From Nigerium sp. (lineage in GTDB: Bacteria > Actinomycetota > Actinomycetes > Propionibacteriales > Propionibacteriaceae), in contig JADJTH010000001.1 of NCBI GenBank assembly GCA_016711325.1, forward strand, positions 1 to 64,000: a stretch of DNA of 64,000 nt. Direction: 5' to 3'. Below, one piece after another: positions 9,529-17,258 of this stretch. The notes beneath the pieces were generated by a model that was not told where the DNA came from, searched no databases, and saw nothing but the letters and a program-made list of their open reading frames with translations. Position numbers and translations under genes: made by a program. Every line of letters begins with the position of its first letter. The stretch's first letter is position 1.

Positions 9529-10761
9529 GTGATCCAGACGGAGGTCAACCCCTTGCCGCAGTTCTCGAAACCCACCGCGATCCGATCGCCGTCCCGCGCC
9601 ACCCTGGACGCGGTGCTCCGGTTCGCCTGGCGCGCCGACGCCTTCGTCAGCAGCGACGTCATGCCGGACGCGGGCCTCACCCGCTCGACCGCGTTCGACG
9701 CGATCGACACCTTGATCCAGCTCGGCCTGATCCGCGAACTGCCCAACGCCCGGGCGGCCGGCGACTACAGCAAAGGGCGTCCGGCGCGCCGGTTCGAACT
9801 CCAAGCGGACGCCGCCGTGCTCGTCGGCGTGGACGCCGGCGCCAACGCCCTGACCGCGACCGTCACCGACCTGCGTTCGGCACCCCTGGCCGTCCACCGC
9901 GCACACCTGGATCCGGAGGCCCACCCCGACATGCGCCGCGCGCACATCGCGGGCGCCGTGGACGCGGTGCTCGCCGACGCCGGGGTGCCTCGCGACAAGG
10001 TGCTCGCGCTCTGCATCGGTGTGCCCGCCCCCGTGAACGCAGCGGGCCGCTCGCCGCGGCACCGCCTGGGGTTCTGGCAGCGGATGAATCCGCAGCTCAC
10101 CGAGGAGTTCTCCGCGTGGGCGCCCGCCCTGCGCATCGAGAACGACGCCCTGCTCGCCGCCATCGCCGAGGGCACGGTCGGCGCCGCCGTCGGCTGCACC
10201 GACTACATCGCGTTGCTCGCCGGAACACGGCTCGGCGCGGGCGTCGTCCTCGACGGACACGAGCTGCGCGGCGTCCACGGCGGTGCCGGCGAGATGCTCG
10301 CCCTCGCGCAGGTCAAGGGGGTCGAGTCGGCGCACGGCCTCGGGGTCCGGATGCGCGAGTGGGCACTCGAGGCCATCGCCTCGGGTGAGGCCGATCCTGC
10401 CGGACGCCTCGCCCTGCTCCCCCCGGAACAGATCGACGCGGCCCGCATCCTGGAGCTGGCGAGCTTCGGCGACCCGGACGCCCGCCTGATCGCCCGCCGC
10501 TGCGCCGAGACCCTGGCCCGGATCGTCAGCGTGCTCGGCAACATGTTCGACCCACAGCGGGTCGTGGTGTCGGGAGCGATCGCCGACGGAATCGGCGTCC
10601 TTCTCGACGACGCCCGCGACGCGCTGCCCACCGATCTGCACCTGCCCCCGCCCGACCTGGTCGTCTCGACCATGGGCGCCGACGTGGTGGTCCGGGGTGC
10701 CATCTGTGCGGCGTCCACGCTGGCCGTCGCGCACGCGCTGGACGTCTGGACGGCCGCCTGA
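9529..10761 (+). CDS. ROK-family transcriptional regulator
   Basis: Probably represses the adjacent sugar importer until its inducer binds. The 410-residue protein has an N-terminal winged-helix region (about residues 20-75, with LTRSTAFDAIDTLIQLGLIR as recognition region) and a C-terminal ROK sugar-kinase-like fold (VLVGVDAGANALTATV, IENDALLAA, GTRLGAGVVLDG). The Cys cluster that binds zinc in ROK kinases is absent, so this is likely a regulator and not an active kinase. It starts at GTG 9529, and an overlapping ATG in another frame is ignored. It is transcribed away from the ABC operon and ends convergently with murI. Confidence 0.85.
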   Translation: MIQTEVNPLPQFSKPTAIRSPSRATLDAVLRFAWRADAFVSSDVMPDAGLTRSTAFDAIDTLIQLGLIRELPNARAAGDYSKGRPARRFELQADAAVLVGVDAGANALTATVTDLRSAPLAVHRAHLDPEAHPDMRRAHIAGAVDAVLADAGVPRDKVLALCIGVPAPVNAAGRSPRHRLGFWQRMNPQLTEEFSAWAPALRIENDALLAAIAEGTVGAAVGCTDYIALLAGTRLGAGVVLDGHELRGVHGGAGEMLALAQVKGVESAHGLGVRMREWALEAIASGEADPAGRLALLPPEQIDAARILELASFGDPDARLIARRCAETLARIVSVLGNMFDPQRVVVSGAIADGIGVLLDDARDALPTDLHLPPPDLVVSTMGADVVVRGAICAASTLAVAHALDVWTAA

Positions 10762-10776
10762 CGCTCGGGCCGAGCG
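10762..10776. terminator. hairpin between convergent ROK regulator and murI
   Basis: CGCTCG and CGAGCG (6 bp) flank a GGC loop directly after the regulator's stop codon and 6 bp before the murI stop. Symmetry lets it act in both directions. There is no T run, as is common in high-GC actinobacteria. Confidence 0.45.
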
Positions 10777-10781
10777 GCCCC

Positions 10782-11597
10782 CTAACCGAGCGCGGCGCCG
10801 ACGACCTGGTCCACGGAGTTCAGCTCGGTGCCGATCAGGCGGTGTCCGATGCCGGAGAACCGGCTCGGATCCCCCGTGGTGAGGAAGCGCCGGTGCCCGA
10901 CGTGACCGGCGTCGCGCGCCAGGCCGAGATCGGTGAGCTGGGCGTAGACCTGCTTGGCGCACTCCTCGGACGAACTCACCAGCGTGACCCCGTCGCCGAG
11001 CACGTAGGACAGCAGGCCGGTCAGCAGCGGATAGTGCGTGCAGCCGAGGATGAGCGTGTCGATGCCCTCGAGCTGCAGGGGCGCCAGGTAGCGGCGCGCC
11101 ACGTCCAGCAGCTCCGATCCGCCGGTCACCCCGCGCTCGACGTAGTCGACGAACAGCGGGCACGCCGCCGTGTGCAGCCGGACGCCCGGCACCGCCGCCA
11201 CCGCGTCGTCGTAGCTCTGCGAGGTTGCCGTCGCGGTGGTGCAGATCACGCCGACGTCGCCCGTCCGGGTCACCTTCACCGCACGCCGCGCCGCCGGCAG
11301 GATCACCTCAATCACCGGCACGTCGTAGCGCTCGCGGGCGTCGCGCAGCACCGCCGACGAGGCCGAATTGCAGGCGATCACCAGGGCCTTCACGCCCGAC
11401 TCGTCGAGCAGGTCGAGGCATTCCAGCGCGTACTCGCGCACCTGCGAGATCGGCAGCGGCCCGTAGGGGGCGCGCGCGGTGTCGCCCAGGTAGACGACGT
11501 CCTCGGCGGGCAGCTGATCCCAGACCGCGCGCGCCACCGTCAGCCCGCCGAACCCCGAGTCGAAGATGCCGATGGGGAGGTCACGGTCGCTGCGCAT
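10782..11597 (-). CDS. murI: glutamate racemase
   Basis: Converts L-glutamate to D-glutamate for peptidoglycan, in the cytoplasm. The 271-residue protein has IGIFDSGFGGLTV at residues 9-21 (Asp13 is catalytic), a PYGPL motif, ACNSASS with the first catalytic Cys near residue 76, and GCTHYPLL with the second Cys near residue 187. Length and motifs are complete. The ATG at 11597 is preceded by TACACT 8 nt upstream and by no purine-rich ribosome site, so the message may be leaderless. It is not linked here to rph and rdgB, which often follow murI in actinobacteria. Confidence 0.95.
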   Translation of the reverse strand: MRSDRDLPIGIFDSGFGGLTVARAVWDQLPAEDVVYLGDTARAPYGPLPISQVREYALECLDLLDESGVKALVIACNSASSAVLRDARERYDVPVIEVILPAARRAVKVTRTGDVGVICTTATATSQSYDDAVAAVPGVRLHTAACPLFVDYVERGVTGGSELLDVARRYLAPLQLEGIDTLILGCTHYPLLTGLLSYVLGDGVTLVSSSEECAKQVYAQLTDLGLARDAGHVGHRRFLTTGDPSRFSGIGHRLIGTELNSVDQVVGAALG

Positions 11598-11613
11598 GGT
11601 TCCAGAGTGTAGA

Positions 11614-11630
11614 GCGGGCCTCGTGCCCGC
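11614..11630 (-). terminator. candidate terminator downstream of feoABC
   Basis: GCGGGC and GCCCGC pair perfectly around a 5-nt loop, about 60 nt after the feoC stop and just upstream of the murI -10 hexamer. The position suits termination of the iron operon before murI. Confidence 0.4.
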
Positions 11631-11691
11631 GCGGTCCGGCCCACCCCACGCGTCCCCCCGGGCTGGCCGATCCCACCGCCGGCAGGCGTCG

Positions 11692-11988
11692 TCAGGCGAG
11701 GGTGTGCGCCGGCAACGACAGCGTGACGAAGGTGCGCCCGCGGCGTCCGGGGTTCGGGCCGCCCGGGTGGCACGGCCGGCCGCCCGTCGACGCCGACGCG
11801 CACGATCCGCAGCCCGAGGACGGGCAGCCCAGCGCGATCGCCTTGGCCTCGAGCCGGCCCAGCCGGACGAGATGCTCGACGGACGCCGCGACGACGTCGC
11901 GCGACAGCCCCGTGGTGGCCTGGATCTCGGTCAACGATCCGGCGCCCGCGGTGAACGCCGCGAGCACCGCGCTCAGCGGACCGCTCAC
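11692..11988 (-). CDS. feoC: FeoC-like winged-helix protein with Cys cluster
   Basis: Small cytoplasmic accessory protein of ferrous iron transport, 98 residues. The first 50 residues form a winged-helix pattern (LTEIQATTGLSRDVVAASVEHL). It is followed by Cys55, Cys60, Cys63 and Cys73 in CPSSGCGSC and a later RPC, the layout of FeoC proteins that bind an Fe-S cluster. The GTG start at 11988 overlaps the feoB stop by 4 nt (GTGA), which argues for translational coupling and for this start over longer readings. The role in FeoB stability or iron sensing is inferred from the family. Confidence 0.75.
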   Translation of the reverse strand: MSGPLSAVLAAFTAGAGSLTEIQATTGLSRDVVAASVEHLVRLGRLEAKAIALGCPSSGCGSCASASTGGRPCHPGGPNPGRRGRTFVTLSLPAHTLA

Positions 11989-14036
11989 CAGAAGAGCCGC
12001 CCGATCTGGAAGACGGCGACCGCACCCGTCCAGGCGACGACCAGCCCGATGGCGACGCCGAACAGCATCCAACGCCGGCCGATCTCACGGGTCTGCGCGG
12101 CGAGGGTCGCCACGCAGGGCGTGTAGGCCATCAGGAACCACAGGAACGCCGCCACCGCCGGCAGCGGATGCCCGCCCGACGACTGCTCGAACGCCTGCGT
12201 CACGGCGGCGCCGAAGTCGCCGGGATCCTCGCCCTCGTCGGGCTCGGCGACCGCGTACGTCTGCGCCCAGGAGCTGATGACGGCCTCCTTGGCGACGAAG
12301 CCCACCACGAGCGCGGACGCCGTCTGCCACTGACCGAAGCCGGCCGGCTCGAACGCGGGCGCGATCGCCTGCGCGGCGACGCCGTAGACCGAGTTCTCGA
12401 CCGGCGCCTCGCCGAACCCGTACCCGGATTGGGCGGGTACGGATTGCAGCAGCCAGACGGCACACACGGTCGCGACGATGATGCCGGACGCCGTGCGCAG
12501 GAAGCCGGCCAGCCGCATCCAGGTGACCGCCGCCGTCAGCCGCGCGGTCGGCAGCTGGTAGGGCGGCAGCTCGATGACGAGCGGCTCGGCCCCCATCGTG
12601 CGCCACAGGGTCGTGCGCAGCACCAGCCCGACGCCGACCACGGCCAGGATCGAGGCCAGGTACATCGCGAACACGGCGGTGCCCGCGGCGGGCCCGAAGA
12701 AGACGGTGCCCAGCATCACGTAGACCGTCAGGCGCGCGGTGCAGGAGGTGAACGGCACCAGCAGCGACACCAGGATCCGCTGGCGCACGTCGCCCATGAT
12801 CCGGGTCGCCGAGATCGCGGGCACGTTGCAGCCGAAGCCGACCACCAGCGGCAGAAACGCCTTGCCGGGCAGCCCGAGGCGGCGCATCAGCCGGTCGGTC
12901 ACGACGGCGGCGCGCGCCATGTAGCCCGAGTCCTCCAGGACGGCCAGCAGGACGAACATGAGCGCCATCAGCGGCACGAACGTGAGCAGCATGCCGACGC
13001 CGGCGATCAGGCCGTCGACCAGCAGGCCCTCGACCCAGGTGCCGCCGAGGCCGACGGCCCCCAGCAGCGCCCTGGTGACGTCCGCCAACGGCCCGGCGAA
13101 CAGCTGGTCGAGGGCGTCCTGCATGGGCGCGGCGACGGTCGTGGTGATCTGGAACACGACCCACATCACCGCCAGGAACAGCAGCGGCCCGAGCACGGGG
13201 TGGGTGGCGTAGCGGTCGATGCGGTCCGACATGCTGACGCGGTCGTCGCCGGACTCGGCGGTGCCGGCGTCCGCGGCCGCCTCGACCCACGAGAACCGCT
13301 CGTCCTCGCGGGCGAGGTCATCGGCGGCGGGCCCGATCGTGCGCGGAGCTGGCGCGACGCGGGCGAGGGTCTCGCGGACGGCGCGGGTCAGGTTGTCCAG
13401 GCCCGTGCGGCGACGCGGGTCGACCACGACGACCGGACAGCCGAGCGCCTCGGCGAGCGCGTACGAATCCACCTCGACGCCGGCCTTGCGGGCGAGGTCG
13501 GTCATCGTGAGCGCCACGATGACGCGATGGGTGGTCTCGCGGAGCTGGCACACCAGGAACAGCGACCGGGCCAGGTGCGCGGCGTCCACGGCCACGACGA
13601 CGGCGTCCGGCCTTTCACCGACGGGGCCGTCGATCAGCAGCGTCCGGGTGAGTTGCTCGTCCGGGCTGAGCGGGTCGAGGCTGTAGGCGCCCGGCAGGTC
13701 GACGAGCGTGAACTCGCGAGCGGCGTCCGCGGCGCAGTCGCCGTCGCAGGAGGCGCAATCGCACACCCGGTCGCCGGAGCGGAATCGCCACACTCCGCGT
13801 CCGACGTCGACCGTCGTGCCCGGCCAGTTTCCGGTGGTGGCGCGCAGACCGGTCAGCGCGTTGAACAGGGTCGACTTGCCGACGTTGGGTGACCCGGCGA
13901 GGGCGACGATGGGCGCTCCGGCCCCGGCTCCCTCACCCACCGGACCGTGGCAGGCGGCGCGGACGCTGGGCGCACCTCCATGGGGCAGCGCGGTCGACAG
14001 GCGCAGCGAGCGATCGTCCTGGCGGGTCGCGCTCAC
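11985..14036 (-). CDS. feoB: ferrous iron transporter FeoB
   Basis: Nucleotide-gated Fe2+ permease, 683 residues. The N-terminal G domain has G1 GSPNVGKST (48-56), G3 DLPG (113-116) and a TMTD in the G4 position. The membrane part has the two inverted Gate regions (VVGFGCNVPAISATR and LLVPFTSCTARLTVY, each with a conserved Cys). An unusual feature is a short Cys-rich insert in the G domain between G2 and G3, CDCASCDGDC, with Cys at 92, 94, 97 and 101. It overlaps feoA and feoC by 4 nt each, so the operon is tightly coupled. Confidence 0.95.
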   Translation of the reverse strand: MSATRQDDRSLRLSTALPHGGAPSVRAACHGPVGEGAGAGAPIVALAGSPNVGKSTLFNALTGLRATTGNWPGTTVDVGRGVWRFRSGDRVCDCASCDGDCAADAAREFTLVDLPGAYSLDPLSPDEQLTRTLLIDGPVGERPDAVVVAVDAAHLARSLFLVCQLRETTHRVIVALTMTDLARKAGVEVDSYALAEALGCPVVVVDPRRRTGLDNLTRAVRETLARVAPAPRTIGPAADDLAREDERFSWVEAAADAGTAESGDDRVSMSDRIDRYATHPVLGPLLFLAVMWVVFQITTTVAAPMQDALDQLFAGPLADVTRALLGAVGLGGTWVEGLLVDGLIAGVGMLLTFVPLMALMFVLLAVLEDSGYMARAAVVTDRLMRRLGLPGKAFLPLVVGFGCNVPAISATRIMGDVRQRILVSLLVPFTSCTARLTVYVMLGTVFFGPAAGTAVFAMYLASILAVVGVGLVLRTTLWRTMGAEPLVIELPPYQLPTARLTAAVTWMRLAGFLRTASGIIVATVCAVWLLQSVPAQSGYGFGEAPVENSVYGVAAQAIAPAFEPAGFGQWQTASALVVGFVAKEAVISSWAQTYAVAEPDEGEDPGDFGAAVTQAFEQSSGGHPLPAVAAFLWFLMAYTPCVATLAAQTREIGRRWMLFGVAIGLVVAWTGAVAVFQIGRLFW

Positions 14037-14269
14037 GGCGCCACCTCGGCGGCGAGCCCGCGCAGGACGCGGGCGTCGATCGCGACGCGTCCGCCGCCGA
14101 CGGAGACGATGCGTCCGCCCGTAGTCAGCTTCTGGGTGAGGCTCACCCGCGCCCCGCGCCGCAGACCGAGCGAGGCGAGGCGGCGAGCGACGGTGGAGTC
14201 CGGGTGGGTGCCCATCAACACGAGCGGCGTCCCGAGCGGGGCCGCGTCCAGCGTCAGCGGAGTAGTCAC
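14033..14269 (-). CDS. feoA: FeoA, SH3-like ferrous iron transport protein
   Basis: Small cytoplasmic SH3-fold protein that assists FeoB. From the GTG at 14269 it is 78 residues, the usual size. It carries the family pattern G-x-L-V-L-M near residue 15, RRLASLGLRRGA near residue 30 and a final VAIDARVLRGLAAEV strand. A longer reading from 14293 would place coding inside a metal-regulator box, so the shorter start is chosen. TAGCCT lies 7 nt before the GTG, which suggests a leaderless message. First gene of feoA-feoB-feoC. Confidence 0.88.
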   Translation of the reverse strand: MTTPLTLDAAPLGTPLVLMGTHPDSTVARRLASLGLRRGARVSLTQKLTTGGRIVSVGGGRVAIDARVLRGLAAEVAP

Positions 14270-14288
14270 ATTGGCAAGGCTAACCTCG
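14270..14288 (-). promoter_or_regulatory. DtxR/IdeR-type iron box overlapping the feoA promoter
   Basis: Read on the minus strand, the 19 bases match the DtxR/IdeR consensus (TTAGGTTAGSCTAACCTAA) at 14 positions, including an unbroken AGGTTAGCCT. The box covers the TAGCCT -10 hexamer and ends next to the feoA GTG. Iron-loaded repressor bound here would block RNA polymerase directly. The match is by eye against the known consensus. Confidence 0.7.
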
Positions 14289-14348
14289 CACACCTACGAC
14301 CGCCAGTAGTAGTGCCCGATTCCGCTAGTCGACCGTGACCTAATCGCC

Positions 14349-14909
14349 TCAAGCGGGCGTCTCGCCGGCCTCGATGAGCGACTCCAGCATGAAGGCCAGC
14401 CAGTCGTACAGCGACACCAGCTGGGTGCGCGGATCGCGCGCCGACAAGGCCTGGAGCGCGGTGTGGTCGCTCTCCGACTCGATGCCCAGCCGCACCGCCA
14501 GGCTCAGCCGGACGCCGTTGATGGTCTTCACCCAGGGCTCGAAGTGGTCGCCGGCCACGACCAGTGCCTGCGCGCCTTCGTCGGTGGCCTCCAGGTCGGC
14601 CAGCACGACACCGGAGTCGTCGATGCGTGCCCGGCGCAGCGCGTCCTGGGAGTAGCGGCGGTGTTCGGCGGCCGCACCCTCGTCCGCGTAGGCGTCGGGG
14701 AACAGCCGGGCCACCACCGGATCGCTGCGGTCGAGCGGCGGCGGGGAGAACTCGCGCGCCCACCGGGCGAACGGGTCCCCCGACGCCTCCTCGGCCCCGC
14801 CGTCCCCGATCAACTCGACGACCTGGCCGACCAGCGAGGCGACCAGAGCCACCTCGAAGTCGTCCAGTTCGCAGACGAACGCATCGCCCTCGCGCAGAAA
14901 GGGAGTCAT
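14349..14909 (-). CDS. DUF2017 family protein
   Basis: Cytoplasmic protein of unknown function, 186 residues from the ATG at 14909. It has an acidic N-terminal half (FVCELDDFEVALVASLVGQVVEL) and a C-terminal TINGVRLSLAVRLGI segment followed by SLYDWLAFMLESLI, features of the actinobacterial DUF2017 family. Its ATG overlaps the clpS stop (ATGA), so the two are coupled. The clpS-DUF2017 pairing is conserved in actinobacteria and hints at a role near Clp proteolysis, but no mechanism is known. Confidence 0.85.
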   Translation of the reverse strand: MTPFLREGDAFVCELDDFEVALVASLVGQVVELIGDGGAEEASGDPFARWAREFSPPPLDRSDPVVARLFPDAYADEGAAAEHRRYSQDALRRARIDDSGVVLADLEATDEGAQALVVAGDHFEPWVKTINGVRLSLAVRLGIESESDHTALQALSARDPRTQLVSLYDWLAFMLESLIEAGETPA

Positions 14910-15226
14910 GCGGAACGCTCCAGGGTCGCCCACAGGCCGTAGGCATGCATCGCGTTCACGTGCTGCTCCATCTCTTCGCGCGTGCCACGGGCGACCACGG
15001 CCTTGCCTTCGGTGTGCACCTGCATCATCAGCCGTTGCGCCGTGGCGCGGTCGAACTTGAAGTAGGTCACGAACACGTGGGTCACGTAGCTCATCAGGTT
15101 GACCGGGTCATCCCACACGAGCGTCACCCACGGCGTCAGCTCCTGCGCGCTGACGGCGGGACGCTCGGCGAGGGCGGTTCCGGACGCCGGCGTGACGGGC
15201 ACCTCGGGCGATGACATGGGCTTCAT
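14906..15226 (-). CDS. clpS: ATP-dependent Clp protease adaptor ClpS
   Basis: Delivers N-degron substrates to ClpC/ClpP. The 106-residue protein has a flexible 35-residue N-terminus and the ClpS core: LVWDDPVNLMSYVTHVF (substrate-pocket Asn and Asp), then TAQRLMMQVHTEGKAVVARG and MHAYGLWATLE. An alternative ATG at 15217 lies 7 nt after CACAAT and would suit a leaderless message. It is transcribed divergently from pncB, a common arrangement in actinobacteria, and is coupled to DUF2017. Confidence 0.93.
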   Translation of the reverse strand: MKPMSSPEVPVTPASGTALAERPAVSAQELTPWVTLVWDDPVNLMSYVTHVFVTYFKFDRATAQRLMMQVHTEGKAVVARGTREEMEQHVNAMHAYGLWATLERSA

Positions 15227-15283
15227 TGTGTCAGACCGCGCAACCGCGACGGACGCACGCGTGCCTGCCGGCATCGGCATGGT

Positions 15284-15289
15284 TACTCT
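15284..15289 (+). promoter_or_regulatory. -10 hexamer of a leaderless pncB promoter
   Basis: TACTCT lies 7 nt before the pncB ATG at 15297, with no ribosome binding site between. This fits a transcript beginning at or next to the start codon. Confidence 0.5.
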
Positions 15290-15296
15290 GAGCGTC

Positions 15297-16640
15297 ATGC
15301 TTTCGACGACCTCGATGCTCACCGATCACTACGAGCTCACGATGGTGCAGGCCGCCATGGGCTCGGGCACGGCGTTTCGCCGTTCGGTTTTCGAGCTGTT
15401 CCCCCGCCGGCTGCCCGAGGGACGCCGCTACGGCGTCGTCGCCGGCACCGGCCGCGCGCTGGACGCCATCGAGCGATTCCGGTTCGACGACGAAACCATC
15501 TCCTTCCTGGCCGGTCATCAGATCGTGGACGACGAGGTCGCGCAATGGCTGTCCGGCTACCGGTTCACCGGCGACGTGTGGGGCTACCCCGACGGCGAGC
15601 TGTATTTCCCCGGCTCCCCGATCATGGTGGTGGAGGGCTCGTTCGCCGAGGCGGTCATCCTGGAGACGGTGCTGCTGAGCATCTTCAACTACGACTCCGC
15701 GGTCGCGTCGGCGGCGTCCCGGATGACGGCCATGGCCGGCGACCGGCCGTGCATCGAGATGGGTTCGCGCCGGACGAACGAGTGGTCGGCGGTCACGGCA
15801 GCGCGGGCCGCCTACATCGCGGGGTTCGCATCCACCTCGAACCTCGAGGCCGGCCGCACCTTCGGCGTCCCCACCGCCGGCACGGCCGCGCACAGCTTCA
15901 CCCTCCTGCACGATTCCGAAGAGGACGCGTTCAAGGCTCAGATCGCCGCGCTCGGCACGAACACGACGCTGCTGGTCGACACCTACGATGTGGCCGAAGC
16001 GGTCACGAAGGGCGTCGAGCTCACCAACGGACGCCTCGGCGCCGTCCGGCTCGACTCGGGCGACCTGCTCACCCAAGCCGTGGACGTCCGCCGCCTGCTC
16101 GACTCGCTGGGTGCGGTCAACACCCGCATCATCGTCACCTCCGATCTCGACGAGTACCAGATCGCCGCGCTGCGCGCGGCCCCCGTGAACGGCTACGGGG
16201 TGGGCACCACGCTGGTGACCGGCTCGGGCGCACCCACCTGTGGGTTCGTCTACAAGCTCGTGTCGCGGGCCGACAGCGACGACCCCGGCGCTCCCCTGCT
16301 GCCCGTGGCCAAGAAGTCGGCGAACAAGGGCTCCATCGGCGGTCGCAAGTCGGCCATGCGACGCCTGGACGCCAACGGCATCGCCGAGGCCGAGGTGATC
16401 GGCGTGGGCGCCGAGCCTCAGCCCGACCGCGACGACCGCATCCTGCTCAAGCACCTCGTCCGCGACGGCGAGATCATCGGACGCGAACCGCTGTCGGTCG
16501 CACGCGCGCGTCACTTCGCCTCGCGCGCCGAACTGCCCAGTGCGGCCTTCAAGATGAGCAAGGGCTACCCCGCGATCGTCACGGTCATGCTGGACGCCGA
16601 GGGAGACCAGACCTTCAACCCCTACGCACCCGAGAAGTGA
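15297..16640 (+). CDS. pncB: nicotinate phosphoribosyltransferase
   Basis: Joins nicotinate and PRPP to make nicotinate mononucleotide in NAD salvage. The 447-residue protein opens with LTDHYELTMVQAAMG, then has FELFPRRLPEGRRYGV, SFNY-like LSIFNYDSAVASAASRM, EMGSRRTNEWSAV, and the phosphate-binding VRLDSGDL and ITSDLDEYQI-like strands. The ATG at 15297 is chosen because it follows a TANNNT hexamer; an upstream in-frame extension runs antisense through clpS. Followed by pncA after 13 bp, so the nicotinamide to NaMN route is encoded in one unit. Confidence 0.95.
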   Translation: MLSTTSMLTDHYELTMVQAAMGSGTAFRRSVFELFPRRLPEGRRYGVVAGTGRALDAIERFRFDDETISFLAGHQIVDDEVAQWLSGYRFTGDVWGYPDGELYFPGSPIMVVEGSFAEAVILETVLLSIFNYDSAVASAASRMTAMAGDRPCIEMGSRRTNEWSAVTAARAAYIAGFASTSNLEAGRTFGVPTAGTAAHSFTLLHDSEEDAFKAQIAALGTNTTLLVDTYDVAEAVTKGVELTNGRLGAVRLDSGDLLTQAVDVRRLLDSLGAVNTRIIVTSDLDEYQIAALRAAPVNGYGVGTTLVTGSGAPTCGFVYKLVSRADSDDPGAPLLPVAKKSANKGSIGGRKSAMRRLDANGIAEAEVIGVGAEPQPDRDDRILLKHLVRDGEIIGREPLSVARARHFASRAELPSAAFKMSKGYPAIVTVMLDAEGDQTFNPYAPEK

Positions 16641-16653
16641 TCCGAGGAGCATC

Positions 16654-17211
16654 ATGACCCGCGCGCTCGTCGTCGTCGACGTCCAGAACGACTTCTGCGA
16701 AGGAGGGTCGCTCGGCGTGAGCGGCGGCACGGCGGTGGCGGCGTCCGTCGCCGAGCTGCTGGTCGGCGATCACGGCTACGACGTCGTGGTCGCGACACGC
16801 GACCACCACATCGACCCGGGAGCGCACTTCTCGGCGACCCCCGACTACGTCGACTCGTGGCCACCGCACTGCGTGGCGGGCACCCTCGGCGCCGCGCTGC
16901 GGGGCGAGCTGGCCGGCGTGGAGTTCGACGCGGTCTTCGACAAGGGCGAGTACGACGCGGCCTATTCGGGCTTCGAAGGGCGCGACCACGCCCGCAACGT
17001 CACGCTCGCCGAGTACCTGCACGGTCGCGAGGTGGCCCAGGTGGACGTGTGCGGCATCGCGACCGACTACTGCGTGCGCGCCACCGCCCTGGACGCCGCG
17101 GCGTCCGGCTTCGCCACCACCGTCCTGCTCGGCTTGACGGCGGCGGTGGCGCCGGCGTCGGTCGACAAGGTCTGCGCCGAGTGGCGCGAGGCGCGCATCG
17201 ACGTGCGCTGA
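16654..17211 (+). CDS. pncA: nicotinamidase
   Basis: Hydrolyses nicotinamide to nicotinate, feeding PncB. The 185-residue protein begins ALVVVDVQNDFCEGGSL with catalytic Asp9, has the metal-site histidines in TRDHHIDPGAHFS, the catalytic Lys in DKGEYDAAYSGF, and the nucleophile Cys in GIATDYCVRAT. All catalytic-triad residues are visible. The ATG follows a GAGGAGCATC ribosome site. In mycobacteria the equivalent enzyme activates pyrazinamide. Confidence 0.95.
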   Translation: MTRALVVVDVQNDFCEGGSLGVSGGTAVAASVAELLVGDHGYDVVVATRDHHIDPGAHFSATPDYVDSWPPHCVAGTLGAALRGELAGVEFDAVFDKGEYDAAYSGFEGRDHARNVTLAEYLHGREVAQVDVCGIATDYCVRATALDAAASGFATTVLLGLTAAVAPASVDKVCAEWREARIDVR

Positions 17212-17258
17212 TCACAGCCCTTCCGCTCGCGGCACCACCCGAGGTGGGCTCGCCGAGG

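Noticed and set aside
17235..17247. Hairpin CCACC-CGA-GGTGG between pncA and malQ
   Set aside because: The stem is only 5 bp in GC-rich DNA, so it is too weak to call a terminator.
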